From Psococerastis gibbosa (lineage: Eukaryota > Arthropoda > Insecta > Psocodea > Psocidae): a DNA stretch of 64,000 bases. Position 1 is the stretch's first letter. Every line of letters begins with the position of its first letter. Below are positions 20,283 to 31,761 of this stretch, one piece after another. Made by a program: the position numbers and the translations under genes. Under the pieces are notes generated by a model. That model saw nothing but the letters and a program-made list of their open reading frames with translations, did not search any database and was not told the DNA's origin. The stretch spans positions 8,951,419-9,015,418 of the forward strand of contig OZ020486.1 of assembly GCA_963971405.1 (NCBI GenBank), in the 5' to 3' direction.

Positions 20283-21354
20283 ATAGTACCACAGTTTGGA
20301 CACAATTTAGGAAGGTGTGGGACTGTGGGTTTCCTTGAATTTTTTAAACGTAAATGTACAAAAAACGTGAGGGGGGCTCTTGAGACAAACAAAATAAAAT
20401 ATTATTATTTCGTTAATTCAATCAGGTACGTATGGGAGCATATAACTCCAATTGACTAAAAAAAAGGATGACCTAAGGAAATGATTTTAACACTAATAAG
20501 TCAATCATCATGTGCTGACTTGCACTATGCGGAATTTCCCTAGCGATTTTTTTAATTAATTTCGCTGATATTGAGCTGAGTGTCAGCAAAGCTTCATTTT
20601 TTCCTCATTTAAAATTTTTTCTCTCAGCACTCATCATCACTCGCGTGCCCCCCCCCCCCCCCCGGACAACTTGAGTTTCACGTAGCTCATTTACGAGAGC
20701 AAATATTGCATACCGTATTCATTTTGGTATTATTAATATTTTTCTGGGTATTTTCAGGCTTCGGGTCTTTGTTCCGGTCCAGGCTCACTATGAACTTGAA
20801 GCAAGTGACGAACAAAACGTGGCTTACCAAGGCAGAGGCACAGAGCTGACGTTAAGAGAATAAATATGAAGAACCAGCATTGAAGAAAAAAAAACTCAAA
20901 ATTAAAAATTGAAAATGAATTTTCAGATGGTGCTTTCATGAACAATGAACCATAGGAATATTGGTAGGCCTAGATCACATCATTATTTTATATATACAAA
21001 ACCAAAAAGAGTAAAAGTCAATTCAATACAGAGGGACACTATTTAGCCAGGGCTGCCTCGAGGGTGGCGAGGTCTGAAGCGAAAAACAGAAAATCATATA
21101 ACTGGGGAAATTATTTGAAAAAATAGGCCATAAATAGTGGAGGTTTACGCATGCATGTGTAATAACGTTACGTTAATCCGTATTTTACATGATAAAAAAT
21201 GCACCTACACTGATGGTACCTATAATTATATTATATTATTATATATATATAATAATATAATATAATATATTTATTTAATTTAATTATATAATATATATAT
21301 ACATATATAATATTATATATTATATATTATATACTGATTTTACCTATAAAATAA
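20283..21354. other. No recognisable feature; AT-rich microsatellite DNA
   Basis: Includes a C18 tract near 20647-20664 and a long TA/TAATA-rich stretch at 21220-21340. CAGGGCTGCCTCGAGG near 21049 resembles a hAT end but has no partner. Confidence 0.4.
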
Positions 21355-21640
21355 GCCGGCCGCCAAACCAAGTTGAATCCAGCGGACCAGAGCAGGTTCA
21401 AAGCTGCAGATGACTTGGTTGTGTGCACAATGCCGGTAGGGAAACATGGTAGGACCTGTCCTGGTCACCTCCGAACTAATCGTGTGACTTCACTGTGTTT
21501 CCCAAGTGGTTCGGAATCCACTATAATCAGGAGGTCCACTGTCCTATGGGCTGGGGCATAGGACAGTCAAGTCGGGGTCGCTCTATGGGCCCAAATTTGA
21601 GGCCTAAGTCGTTATTAACCCGACGAACACTACTACTACT
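21355..21640 (+). repeat. Family 2 copy 3 with ACT tail
   Basis: GGCCGCCAAACCAAGTTGAA, GACCAGAGCAGGTTCAAAG, ATGCCGGTAGGGAAACATGG, GTTCGGAATCCACTATAATC and AGGAGGTCC in order, then a GGTCGCTCTATGGGCCC segment and an ACTACTACTAC tail. Confidence 0.75.
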
Positions 21641-22199
21641 ACCACCTATAAAATAGGTTTTGTAAGATTTTGCTGGAATGAATCCAAACTTTCTGTTAGA
21701 TATTACAGTACCTACCAATTAACAATTCTAAGCTCTCATACGATGTTAAATTATCAGTGCAGTCTCTACATAAATTTCATATGAAAGTGTTGGGTAAAGT
21801 TGACAGAGAAAAAAAGCCAACAGGTAGGCAACAGATTAAGTTGAATAAAGCCGTACACAATGTATTTAAAAATGACGGATTATCCAGGATTACGCTGATT
21901 TCTCATTAAAATGCTTTAAAGTTTTTCCTATATTCGTCCGCTCAACCATTTTATCTGCTCAAATGTGGCCGACTCACTGAGGCTTGTCTATAAGCTTGGC
22001 ATTCGTTATAATTCCCAGATGATTAAAAGGAAACTGTATGGAGATTTGATATGAAAAAAAGGAATTAGTTGAGCTATGTACTTGTCCTTCCTAATTCTAA
22101 ACTGTGTCTCGTCTGACAGAACGGACAAGGAAGTACACAAGAGGTTTCGTGATAAAGAAATCTAAATTTTTTTAATTAATTTTTAACAATGGAGGTAAA
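21641..22199. other. No recognisable feature
   Basis: Unassigned. No shared repeat found. Confidence 0.35.
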
Positions 22200-22757
22200 A
22201 CTAGGGATTGACTACTATCATGGTGAGGCCACGTCGAAAAAAAGCAGTCAAATGAGCTTGTAAGGCGGATAAAACACATCGAAACCGAGGAAAAAAGAAG
22301 ATGAGGACGGCCCAGGCTGACGGTTGAAGAAAAGGTCCACCAAGACCGCAGGATCACTTCAACAAACACATGCATAGGGTTGGCGTGAAAAACGACAGTA
22401 GATGCAGACTGTGTGAAGTTGAAGAAGAAACAGCTGAACACATTCTCTTTGAATGTGAAGCGCTGGGACAAACTCGATACCAAACTCTTGGCCACCCTAG
22501 GTCTGAAGAGGAAACCATCCGATCTAATCCCATCACAAAAACACTAGAATTTATCAAAAAGACTGGTGTTATAGGATGGGCGTAGACGGCAAAGGTGGAA
22601 GCAAAAGACCTTCTAGGTCGACTCTTATAGGAACTCAAACGAGTAGGCCCCACGAAGGGAAAAAAAAAAAAAAAAAACCTCAGGATTGTAAGAGCAACTG
22701 CAACCAAAGCACAAAATCGCAAAGAGTGGAAGAGAAGCGGATGTCCTAGACGTTAAA
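22200..22757 (+). mobile_element. LINE tail interrupted by another LINE
   Basis: The outer element is a polyprotein tail: G-H-V-E-K near 22215, a Lys/Arg-rich stretch, then G-R-P-R-L-T near 22300. It stops at 22354 and resumes in frame at 22687 with a T-K-A-Q-x-R-K-E-W motif and a stop. A stop codon and a TGA in place of a conserved residue before G-H-V show that it is decayed. The insert is 22355-22677. Confidence 0.75.
22355..22677 (+). mobile_element. RNase H-type LINE 3' end nested in a LINE
   Basis: The plus frame carries H-M-H-R-V-G, then a C-x2-C...H...C cluster (C-R-L-C, H-I-L-F-E-C) typical of the extreme C-terminus of LINE polyproteins with an RNase H domain, then F-I-K-K-T-G and a stop. 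A short 3' UTR and A18 tail (22660-22677) follow. The flanks CCGCAGGAT (22346-22354) and CCTCAGGAT (22678-22686) form a 9-bp target duplication with one mismatch. Confidence 0.85.
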
Positions 22758-22789
22758 CAATTATATATAAAAAACTCAATAATATTAGA

Positions 22790-23155
22790 ACGCAATCAAA
22801 AACAAAACTTAAAATCTGTACAACACTCACACAACACAAGATGGCTCCACACACATCCTTTCACACAACAAACTGTTCGAACCACAAGATCTCAACACCA
22901 ATCTGAATATATAGGCATATCCTATTACAATAAACTACCAATCCAAATAAAGTCGCTAAAAAACTTCAATTGTTTCAAAAGAGCAGTTACACAATGGATA
23001 AAGACCGAACTACCACCAACATAAAAGTATACCACCCCGTAAACACCCCCCCCCCCTCCATAGCCAGATGGTATAAGTCGCACACGGGCCCTTGCCTTGC
23101 GATATGGACTTAAGAAAACGCTGTAACATGGCATTATTGTATTGAATTATATTAT
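22790..23155 (+). mobile_element. CR1/L2-like LINE 3' end
   Basis: 22818-23024 is an open 68-codon frame with a T-R-W-L-H-T-H-P-F start, Y-Y-N-K-L-P and F-K-R-A-V-T near its end, the pattern of the C-terminus of CR1/L2/RTE-like polyproteins after the RT domain. A 3' region with a C tract and a terminal ATT repeat (about 23145-23160) follows. Upstream coding sequence is lost. Confidence 0.7.
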
Positions 23156-23160
23156 TATTA

Positions 23161-23469
23161 TAGAACATGCCGTATCGCTGACCCCTCTTAGGGATGAAAG
23201 CTAGGGAAAAATAAGGTAGTAGGAGTTAAAGCTTAAATTGCCCTGCGCACTGTAAACACAAATGGTTCAAATCATTGGTGCTTATGTTTGACATAGGGAA
23301 AACAACATGACAATTTTTCAAAACAACTTATATTTTTTAAACTTAAATTGACCCTAACGTTTTAGTTCAGTCCACTTCTTCCCTTATCTGCCGGTTGGTT
23401 TATTTGTGAAATAAACTATTAAAGAAATCACCCTTGCAATCTGCCAATACAAAATTTGATTTTGTTAGA
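23161..23469. other. No recognisable feature
   Basis: No shared repeat or coding signal. Confidence 0.35.
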
Positions 23470-23560
23470 TCATAAAGTAGTGTAGTAGAACAGACTTTGA
23501 CTTCCAACTCAAGTATTGTTGGTTTGAGTCCTATAATTGCTGGATCTTCCCGAAAACATA
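23470..23560 (+). repeat. SINE-A-related tRNA-like head
   Basis: GTAGTGTAGTAGAACAGACT, TTGACTTCCAACTC and the B-box-like GGTTTGAGTCC are ordered as in SINE-A. The downstream body does not match, so this is an old or different SINE. Confidence 0.45.
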
Positions 23561-24662
23561 CTGTATACATCCCCGTAGTCAACTTAATTCTACTTTACAT
23601 TCAATGCTTAAATGCACAATGGGTCAGCAAGTTCCTAAGCAGGACGCATTTTCCTGGAGTTCCCATATTTTGCTCTTAAGGCAGAAAATTCAAACAAAGA
23701 GTAAGTAAGTCAAATTAATTAATTAAAAGAAACCTGCATTAAAGAGATTTTATAGGATTGGCTGGTATAGTAGTAAATCAGTTGAGTAGCTTAAATAGAC
23801 TGCTTTCAGAGAAGCACTTTTTATGAGATTTTCATGTGACGACTGCTGAGGAAGTGGAACGAGGAATTAATAATTTTGTCAAAACTGCACGGTTATCCAT
23901 TGTTATCAAAATATTTTGAAATCACTCTCTTAAATCAACCCTCTCGATAACGTTTTTTTTGTGATTTTAAAAGCTCCAATCTGAACGGCAAAGACTCAAT
24001 AGAAATAGACAGAAATAAAATAAATAAAATAGATAGAAATAAACACCTTGTATAGTGAAGTCATCGACAAGGGCGGATACAGAGCTCCCCCCCCCCACCA
24101 TTACAATACTGTATGTATGTATGTATAAACTGTAACACGACTACCAACGTTGATTGATAAATTCTTGAATACTCGTTAAGTAAATAAATTGAAAAAATAC
24201 CCTTTTTACAATAGCATTCTTTTTCTTTATTTTTTTACAGTTTCCACCTTCAAAAGCAGAACATAATTTTTTTCATATTTCGGTCAAAAAACGTCGCTGA
24301 GAAAGGTTCTTTTCAACTCGGCTGAGTCTAAAATATTGCCTGCAAAACTTTTTGCATACTTAGTATGGCTCCCTAATAGAATGGAAAGTAAACCTCCTTG
24401 ACATAAGCGCGACGTACTTTGGTAAAGCCATTTCTTGAGGAGCGCGTCTGAAAGAAATATCGTACAGCAAGCTTCTGATATTAGCTGGATGAGGGGCTTA
24501 GCTGCCTGAATAACTTTCTTTACATAAGAAAACTTATTCGAAGGAAATATGAGCTCAGACACGTAGAGAAAATGTAAAATTGCCTAAGTAATATTTTAGA
24601 GATGGAATTGTTCTCAAGAGTTTGCTTACGTAGACTACATACATTACAATGTCTTTTACTTT
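23561..24662. other. Mostly unassigned; one hAT-like end
   Basis: CAAGGGCGGATACAG followed by a C tract (24069-24100) resembles the hAT MITE termini at 56.6 kb, but there is no partner end. A TGTATGTATG tract lies near 24110-24124. A 92-codon minus frame (24284-24562) has no recognised domain. Confidence 0.35.
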
Positions 24663-24905
24663 TCAAATTTAATCTTCTTCTTCGTCTGGCTCTATAGCCC
24701 TTGCTGGGTTTTGCCATGCTCTACAGCACTCCTCCCCTCCAGTGTCACCTCGGCTTTGTGCGACTCCCAACTTGAGGAGGTCGGTTTTCAATTCGCTCTT
24801 TCCGCAGTGTCGTGGGCGTTCCTGTAGGGTTTTCCACGTCATGCTTGTTTTGTACTTGTAGTTCGGCATGCGATCTTTTGACATTCTTTCGACATGAAAA
24901 CAGCG
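24663..24905 (-). mobile_element. LINE-2: 3' coding end
   Basis: Minus-strand frames encode a Met-Ser-Lys-Asp-Arg-Met-Pro-like block, a Thr-Leu-Gln-Glu-Arg-Pro-Arg stretch and the D-L-L-K-L-G-V motif, ending in a Trp-containing tail and a GAAGAAG run. Two frames are needed, so the copy is frameshifted. Same family as 15290-15556. Confidence 0.75.
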
Positions 24906-25701
24906 CTTTTATAAAGTGTAGGGGATGGACAGTGGGTATCGTATCCAATAGTGCCAATTACCTGTTTTAATTCTACCCAAACCTAGTCTCTCACGTCCCT
25001 AGCGCAAATCCCAGTCTTCCTTCTAAGGACATGCGCGAAAAAAACATCTACTACCGTATATGCTTCCCCATCAGTTCCCTATGGTAAAGCAGCTGCACAG
25101 AAATTATTTTACCTTAGGGTTCTTTGTTATAATCCATTTTCTTTGATATATCTCCAGTATCCCCTGTTCCATTATCAGAACAATAATCATTAAGAAACGT
25201 CTAACCTGTGTACGTACTTTCTTGGAAAGAAGTCTCATTCAGAAAGGTGACTCAGCAGAAACTGGTTCTGAATACATGATGAAACACCGGTAGATGATAA
25301 TCAGAGAACATTGTCATGGAAAATGCAGATGGAAAAGTCCCGGGAAACGTCTTACCTGGAAAGAGAATAACAAACTCTGTAATACACTGTATTATACTGT
25401 ATAACATTACGTTATAGCTTCTGCTTGCCATTTTCTCAACATTGTACAGCTTTTGTGCAGGCTTCCAATTCTATGTAACTACCTACTGTACTTTGTTGAA
25501 GTTTCATGGAAAAGCTATGGTAACAATGCACAAGTGCAATTTTGATCACATAATATGTTCCTAAATATTGCCATATTGAAAGAATATAAGAATCGAATTG
25601 CATTAGGGACTGCACGATCTATTTCTGATCATTATGATACTGCAGTATATGCCTATTACTGTAAGGGCTTCCTTTTGTAAGCCAAGGCGGACCTGCGTTT
25701 T
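24906..25701. other. No recognisable feature
   Basis: Unassigned AT-rich DNA. Confidence 0.35.
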
Positions 25702-26547
25702 TGCTTTCCAATTTATACGTAGTATAAGGAAAGCTTTGTGACGGTCGAAATTTTCGATTCCAAGTTTTCAACGGTCTTACACGTTTTGAGTTCCCAGGAA
25801 CCCAAAAAAGTGGTTTTTACGCAATGTCTGTCTGTCGCTCTGTCGCTCTATCTGTTCATCAATTTTCGGGCAAACTACTCAGTCGATTTTGATGAAATTT
25901 GGCATGGTAGGTTCACAAAAATTATACCTCAAGACTATTTCTTTTTATTTTGGGCTAACTCAATTTGGGGGGGTTTTATTCTCAAAAAACTCCAAAAAAA
26001 TGTCTAAAAACATTATTTTTCAAAAACGGCTCCAACGATTTCTTTTAAATTCACATATATTGTAGCCGTTATTAATGTTAACAAAATGCGGGGGGTCGCT
26101 TGCCCCTTGATAGTTTGCTTCTGGGGGAAAAAAATTAAAAATAACTCAATTTTCATGAAAAATGACTAAAAAATAATTTTTCTGCGAAACCTTTCTATCC
26201 ATGATTTGTACCTTCAGGCATGTTTTAGGTGTCAAATTGAGTATTGACAGGTTGCTTTCCCAAAAAACTATTTGGTTTTCTGCAAAAAAAATGGTTTTGA
26301 AAAAATGAAAATTCACGCTCAAATGCATTGCATGCCCTGCCATTATTGCTGTGTGGTAATGTAATGTAATGTCTGACCTATCTAGAATTTTTCTCACCTC
26401 CAGTGACGTCAGGTGGAACCCCCCCCCCCCCCCCCGAGACATCGGAAATTTAGCCACAGGAAAATTATTTACCATGAAATTACTCAATTTCTCTATCTAC
26501 TAATTGATAAATTTGAAAGCATGTTCGAGTAAACTCGGACCGGTTCT
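25702..26547 (+). repeat. Family D, full copy
   Basis: Both ends present (GCTTTCCAATTTATACGTAG and AAACTCGGACCGGTTC) with all internal landmarks. A C-tract of about 18 precedes GAGACATCGG. Minor TAATG expansion near 26350. Confidence 0.85.
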
Positions 26548-26696
26548 TTTATATAAAATCATCGCAATCCACAGACCTATTAGAATAGTATTTTCAATGA
26601 AATCTTTAAAATTGCATTGTTTACGCAACTGAAAAATAATGAAGTGCATGATACAGATTTTCTAGATTAGCAGCAAGCCTTGGGAAAAAGAAAAAA

Positions 26697-27013
26697 ATAA
26701 ATTAATAAATATGACTTTTTTTCTGTCACTAAGATAACTTAACGGAGTTAGGGCTATTAAGCCCTCTCTTACACTCGACTGAGAAATCTCGGGACCACTT
26801 GCTACATACGCTCGGAAACATAAGTAAATTAATAAATATACAGTATATTTCTGTTAAATTATACAATAAAGTAATCGACTAGAAAGTATGAAGTGCAATC
26901 GTCAAAGAAAGTGTAAAGTAAAATCGTCAGAGTCAAAAAATGTAGCATATGTGGGTTTCGAACCAACAACCTTTCAGGTGAAAGTCAGAGTCCATACCAC
27001 TACTCTACATGTC
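26697..27013 (-). repeat. SINE-A copy 2, interrupted
   Basis: On the minus strand: head with ACTCTGACTTTCACCTGAAAG and the B box GGTTCGAAAC, and tail with CTTAATAGCCCTAACTCCG. About 115 bp of AT-rich DNA, partly shared with 45470-45640 (TTTCTGTTAAATTATACAAT), separates head and tail. Confidence 0.7.
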
Positions 27014-27708
27014 ACGACAGTTGACTTTGAAGTCAGTACGTAACTTATAGTTTTTCCCAATGTTAATAGTAAAACTTTCTATTTGTTTTAATCTTAAATG
27101 CAGCATTGTTCTTAAATGTGTTTAAAAGTCCGATTCTGCAGTCTTAAAAAGAAAAAGATTAATTTTCCAAAGTTTAATCGAGCCATTCCCATGGGAACTA
27201 CCCAACCAGACGAAATTCACTCACCAAAACCCAAGAAAAATCTGAAAATTCAAAATGGGACCCACGAGAGGCTAAACTTGCTGAGTCTAAGCAAAATAAT
27301 GAATAAAGTTGTTGTTTATTTTTCTTGCTTTTATTTGCTCTTATAAAAAATCATTTGGATCCTTTCATAGCTTTAGATGTTTCCCACAAGTTTTCAAAAA
27401 CTTTTCTTTTGTGGTCGGAAACTTTTTTGGAATCATTTCCTTTTAACCATAAGAAATCCCGTTTAAAAGCTCTTGAAATATAAGCAGTGGCCTGCGCAAA
27501 AATGTCCAAGTTAAATGTTTTTTTAAGAAACTTTTAACTTGGCTTTTACGCTTCTCTTCAATTCCTAGTGTACACTAAAAGAGGGTACAGTTGTTTTCAA
27601 TGTCACTCGTCTGTTTTTGACCAGCAATTAAAAAAAAAAGACATGAAACCCTGTTTATTCAAAACAACAATTTCTTCAAAGGATAATTGCATAGGCCTAC
27701 AATTTATT
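27014..27708. other. No recognisable feature
   Basis: No shared repeat. The 76-codon plus frame at 27116-27346 has no recognised domain. Confidence 0.35.
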
Positions 27709-27833
27709 TAATGAATGTGTCCGATTAAGCTCTTCACTCGCTTTTGTAAGTTAGTACCCGTGTTGAGTTACGACACGTCTCCGATCGTATGGCGTGTAGA
27801 GACCTGCACAAATACAAGCACGCTCGAGGTAAA
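27709..27833 (-). repeat. SINE-C copy 5
   Basis: TTAATGAATGTGTCCGATTA, ACCCGTGTTGAGTTACGACA, CTCCGATCGTATGGCGTG and AATACAAGCACGC are the SINE-C landmarks in reverse complement. Confidence 0.75.
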
Positions 27834-28399
27834 CAGATTATCATTAGTAAAAACACTAAAAGGTTTGCACAGTGTAGTGTAGTGTTTTCACATTTTGGTT
27901 TGAACGATTTCACAAAATTCTAAGTTTTAGCGTACGTCTTGCTCTGTATGGAAAATCTACGGAGCTTCATCTGAATATAACAATGCTAACAGCGCGAAAA
28001 TGCTAATTATGAAGTCTGTTTTACCTGCGTTTTTGCATAGTTCGTCTTAAATGAAAAGTATCCAGACAGAATGTTTGCAAATTTATGAGCTTATTTATAA
28101 GCATTAGCTGTTTCATCCAATATAAGTTGGAGAGGGCAGTGGAGTGAGGGTAGATAGAAGGAGGGGGAGGGGGAGGGGGGTAGCACACAACTAATTTGAG
28201 AGAAGTCTGCGTGGGGGGCGAGAGTTGGCGGATTTCCTCACTATCCCAAGATTAAACTTTTTATTGACTTCAAATCTAATTATAACTCTTTCCTCTTGCT
28301 AATTCCTTGCGCGAAGGCATGAAAAAATTGTGAGTTTGTTGCGCCGGTTCCATACGCTTCATTTTTTCTACTATTACGCAGCATTATTATGCAGCACGA
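27834..28399. other. No recognisable feature
   Basis: A GGAGGGGGAGGGGG purine tract occurs near 28160-28180. Otherwise unassigned. Confidence 0.35.
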
Positions 28400-28519
28400 C
28401 CCCGTATTGGAGTCAGTTAATCTCCGAGATACAATCCTCCAAGTGTAGGTATTTATTACTACTGATGAAGATGTAGACCGCAGCTATTGACGAAACGTTA
28501 GGAAGTACGCCACCAGATA
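28400..28519 (+). repeat. Dispersed repeat with hammerhead-like core
   Basis: Shares CTCCGAGATACAATC, GAAGATGT-GACCGCAG and GGAAGTACGCC with 9531-9640. Here the segment includes CTGATGA and, 23 bases further, GAAACGT, the core strings of a hammerhead ribozyme. The intervening stem is weak. Confidence 0.5.
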
Positions 28520-28725
28520 GATACATTAGCCCAGACTGTCCTGTTCGATCATGTGGGCAATTACTCGATGAATTTTGGTGAAATTTGGCCTGCCGGATTA
28601 AAAATATTTCTTAGGACCATTTTTTTTAAAGTATTGGGCTAACATAATGTGGGGGATTTTACGGCACCTAAACTAATTAATAAATAGGAAACCATGTGCG
28701 GGTTTACTTGTACCAGTTCTTTATT
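28520..28725 (+). repeat. Family D, internally deleted copy
   Basis: Contains GGGCAATTACTCGATGAATT, GTGAAATTTGGC, GGGCTAACATAATGTGGGGG and then directly ATTAATAAATAGGAAACCATG...TACTTGTACCAGTTCTTT, joining the first third of the family to its end. Confidence 0.65.
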
Positions 28726-29306
28726 TATTTTCTATCAGAGAATAGTGTTCTCGATAACTCTACCTTCAAGTAAATTTATGGGCAGGTTTTGGGCTATAGT
28801 GCCACTGATAATGATAAAACCAATATTGGAGGAGTGAGAAATAACACTAAAAATAGGTAGGAATAGAAAATATGAAAATCCTTCTTATCTACACAGACGG
28901 CAAGGAAATCTCAAATTTGCCTCCATCAGCAAACTTGAAGGACGTAGCGTAAAGTAGGGATTTCCTTGAGATTTTCATCGATATCTGTCACTTTTTGCAA
29001 TGGAATTCGCGTTTGACGCTGTCATTGCCAAATACTTGACTTCAATCCACATTACAATTTCAATTGACATCCGACTGGTGCAGCGGTAAAAATAGGGCAG
29101 GTCGTAGGTGCATGTCTGGAGGTCTCACCTATCACAGTGATATTACTCAGAATTTATTTACGGCAGTGCCAGATGATAGTTTGTGTACATCTCTTTCAAA
29201 TTATTTACGGATCTTTTTTAGTTTCTAATGAGTTTTATAGTACTAGTAGCACGGAGAATTTCAATACATCTGTTGAATCTAACGGTACCAACGTTCTTGT
29301 TTTTGG
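28726..29306. other. No recognisable feature
   Basis: Unassigned. A short imperfect inverted repeat, AAGGAAATCTCAAAT / ATTTCCTTGAGATTTTC, lies at 28910-28975. Confidence 0.35.
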
Positions 29307-29410
29307 TGAACTAGCGGTTCGAATCCCGCCAAGCCCAGTTTTTTCCATATCCTCTAATTTCGGTTATAACGAGGAGGTTACCTCTGCAACCAAAGTTAAT
29401 TTAATCTCTG
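29307..29410 (+). repeat. SINE-B copy, head truncated
   Basis: CGGTTCGAATCCCGCCAAGC, CCAGTTTTTTCCATATCCTC, AATTTCGGTTATAACGAGG and AGGTTACCTCTGCAACC match the fuller copy at 37.2 kb. The tRNA-like head is mostly lost. It lies inside a 137-codon frame (29137-29550), which I therefore do not regard as a gene. Confidence 0.75.
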
Positions 29411-30039
29411 TGTTATATATGCCATGTAATACTACAATGTATATAGCGGTACCTAAGTGTTGTGTCGGCAGTATTAAAAAGGGGTCTTTGACAGCAGATA
29501 TCATTTATTACAATTTCGGCAAGATAGGAAGTATTTATTTCTGTTTTTAACAGCGTTGGTACCATCCATAACTTCATTAAAATGCGCATATAATCCGATA
29601 TTTGTCGGCCTATAAATTGCTTCATGATGATCATACAATTACTTCCCATTTCAATACCAATAGCTAGCCCCAAATCGCAGGGGACTACTCCCTTATTGCT
29701 TCTACTGTCTCGTACTTAGTTGTGTATTGACAGATTGCGGTCATCTGGTGCACAACTCTCCATAATATGCAGTATATAAAACTCAATGATACACCTGTTG
29801 CATATGCGCTCCGAAACCACTGATTAAATTATGATTAAACTTTGAAAGGGTGTTCTGGAGGCACCTCCCTGCACCAATAAATAAATGAAATTATGAACAT
29901 TGAACGGTGTTTAGAAAATAAATCAAAAAGTAAGCAAAGAGAGCGAGACAGTAGCCTGTACAAAGTTCGTCAGCGTTCACTAGTAAACCATAATTTTATT
30001 TCTTCTTATAACAGGTTAAATCGCACAAAAACAATCTAA
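29411..30039. other. No recognisable feature
   Basis: No shared repeat or domain. Confidence 0.35.
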
Positions 30040-30172
30040 TTATTATTAACCTCAATTAACCTCTTCAATCTCCTCACTAAGTCACCTAATGGGTACTTGT
30101 GTCGAGTTCCGACACGTTTCCGACCGCCAGATTTGTAGACTCGCACAAGTGCAAGCACGCTACCACCTTGCC
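30040..30172 (-). repeat. SINE-C copy 6
   Basis: Reverse complement of SINE-C: ACCTCTTCAATCTCCTCACT, GGGTACTTGTGTCGAGTTCC, CGTTTCCGACCG, AGACTCGCACAAGTGCAAGC and ACGCTACCACCTTGCCACC. Confidence 0.8.
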
Positions 30173-30835
30173 ACCGAATTCTCAGAACTCTCCTGCCTGC
30201 ATCCTTATTACTTCTAAAAATAGTTTTGGTTGTCTCTTTCTACAGTGTATTCATTAATAGCGCTCCAGTAGAGCTTTGAGAAAATGAACGAACAAGAAGA
30301 AACTAGAGAGCGAGTCGTAGACTTGTGCTCCTGATTTCGTTTAATTAAACTGGCGAGATAAAAACCCTGAGTTGAGAGATGAACTCTAGTGCGATAGATC
30401 TTTAAATCGGAAAATTCAGGGCCGGCGTGGACCCATCAGCAATGCCTGTAGCGACAGCAAGTGACTATAACATGCTACCTGTAGAGCTCACTCAATCAAC
30501 CCCGGTAGAGATACCCCCTTTCCATCAAGGAAATAAATATGGAAAAATTACATTCTTTAACTTCTAAGAAAATTCAATCCGACGCCAGTGCCAGCGATCC
30601 ATTTTATCCTTATTGACAATTCCCATTAAAAAATATTTTGCTTATGATGGATTTCAATATGTTTGTATTATTTTTGTATTGACCTAAAATTATTATTAAA
30701 ATGGTTACTACCTTGGTATCTATTTGGTAAACCATAGATAACCTTGTCCCAACAGCAACCACTATACCTAGGTAAATGCAGACGAGCGTCTTCTTTGAAT
30801 CACATGAATCACCTACCTACTTTATTTATCTTATT
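30173..30835. other. Mostly unassigned
   Basis: TCAGGGCCGGCGTGGACCC near 30417 resembles a hAT end without a partner. Otherwise nothing recognised. Confidence 0.35.
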
Positions 30836-30990
30836 TATTGGCTTCGGTGGCAAGGTGGTAGCACACTTGTGCGAGTATCTACGCGCGGACGCGCCATGCG
30901 ATCGGAGACGTGTCGTAAGTGAGCACAAGTATTAATTTACTCATTGAGACGACTAAAGAGGTCAATCGGATCAATACATCAAATCTATAC
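30836..30990 (+). repeat. SINE-C copy 7
   Basis: TGGCAAGGTGGTAGCACAC, TGTGCGAGTATCTACGCGC, GCGATCGGAGACGTGTCG, GCACAAGTATTAATTTACTC and GACGACTAAAGAGGTCAATC. It lies 660 bp from the inverted copy 6. Confidence 0.8.
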
Positions 30991-30999
30991 TGCTGTATG

Positions 31000-31560
31000 T
31001 CATCTTCTTGAGTTGCAAACTAGGGATTGGTTTGCAGCGAATGTTGAATTTTTCTCCTCCACTCTTGTCTGTTTTGTGCGGTCCTTTTCTGTTCTTGGTA
31101 GGTGTCACACCCTAGGTCCTTTATGACATCCTCTAGGTATTCCTTCCTCTGTCTCCTCTTGAGTTGGTGCCTTCAACCATACCCTCAATAATGTTTTTGA
31201 GGAGCCTTTCGTATCTCAGAATATACCACATCCATTTGCCACTTCTTGTTGAAATGGTGGCCAAAATAGCTCTTTCTTCGTTTATTCTATGGAGCACTTC
31301 TTCGTTGGTTATGTGGTCTCTTCATGGGATTTTCATGATTCTTCTGTAGCACCACGACTCAAAGGCTTCCAGTTTTTTTTGTCATGTTCGTAAATGGACC
31401 ATATCTCACTTCCGTACAAGAGCACACTCCACACTAGAGTTTTGAGAAGTCTTTTCCTTATATCCAAGTCGATGTTGTTAGTATACTGCTGTATGTATCC
31501 ATGATTTTTTTCGGGGAGGGTCAGAAAATCTTTTGTTTCCATAGCATGGAAAATGTCAAG
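31000..31560 (-). mobile_element. LINE-1: C-terminal RT/tail remnant
   Basis: On the minus strand the N-terminal part reads R-K-R-L-L-K-T-L-V-W-S-V-L-L-Y-G-S-E, the conserved LINE segment following the RT fingers/palm. Frames then shift through K-K-L-E-A-F-E-S-like, C-Y-R-R-I-M-K-like, T-N-E-E-V-L-H-R-I and W-M-W-Y-like blocks, ending T-D-K-S-G-G-E-K and a GCAAACCAATCCCTAGTTTG tail also found at 43.9 kb. Several frameshifts make it a pseudogene. RT catalytic motifs lie upstream and are absent. Confidence 0.85.
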
Positions 31561-31761
31561 CACAAGATCATTAAGCCGCTGTAATTTATTCTCAGCACGA
31601 TATTTGACTTATAACTTTTCATGACGCGGCGAAGCATTTGTTCGGATGTTCTAGACACCGAAATGTAGAAAAAGAAGTCATACGCCTACTATCACGATTT
31701 CAACGGGGAAAAGTTCAGGAATTTTTCTTGTTCAGTGCCAAGAACAACCATAAACAATAAA

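Noticed and set aside
21220..21340. Promoter or origin in the TA-rich tract
   Set aside because: Simple AT-rich low-complexity DNA with no adjacent gene.
25702..26547. Family D as a Helitron
   Set aside because: A hairpin lies near one end, but I see no 5' TC with 3' CTRR pair or A/T target rule. Left unclassified.
29137..29550. 137-codon plus-strand frame
   Set aside because: It contains a SINE-B copy (29307-29410) read through in frame and has no domain, so it is not a gene.
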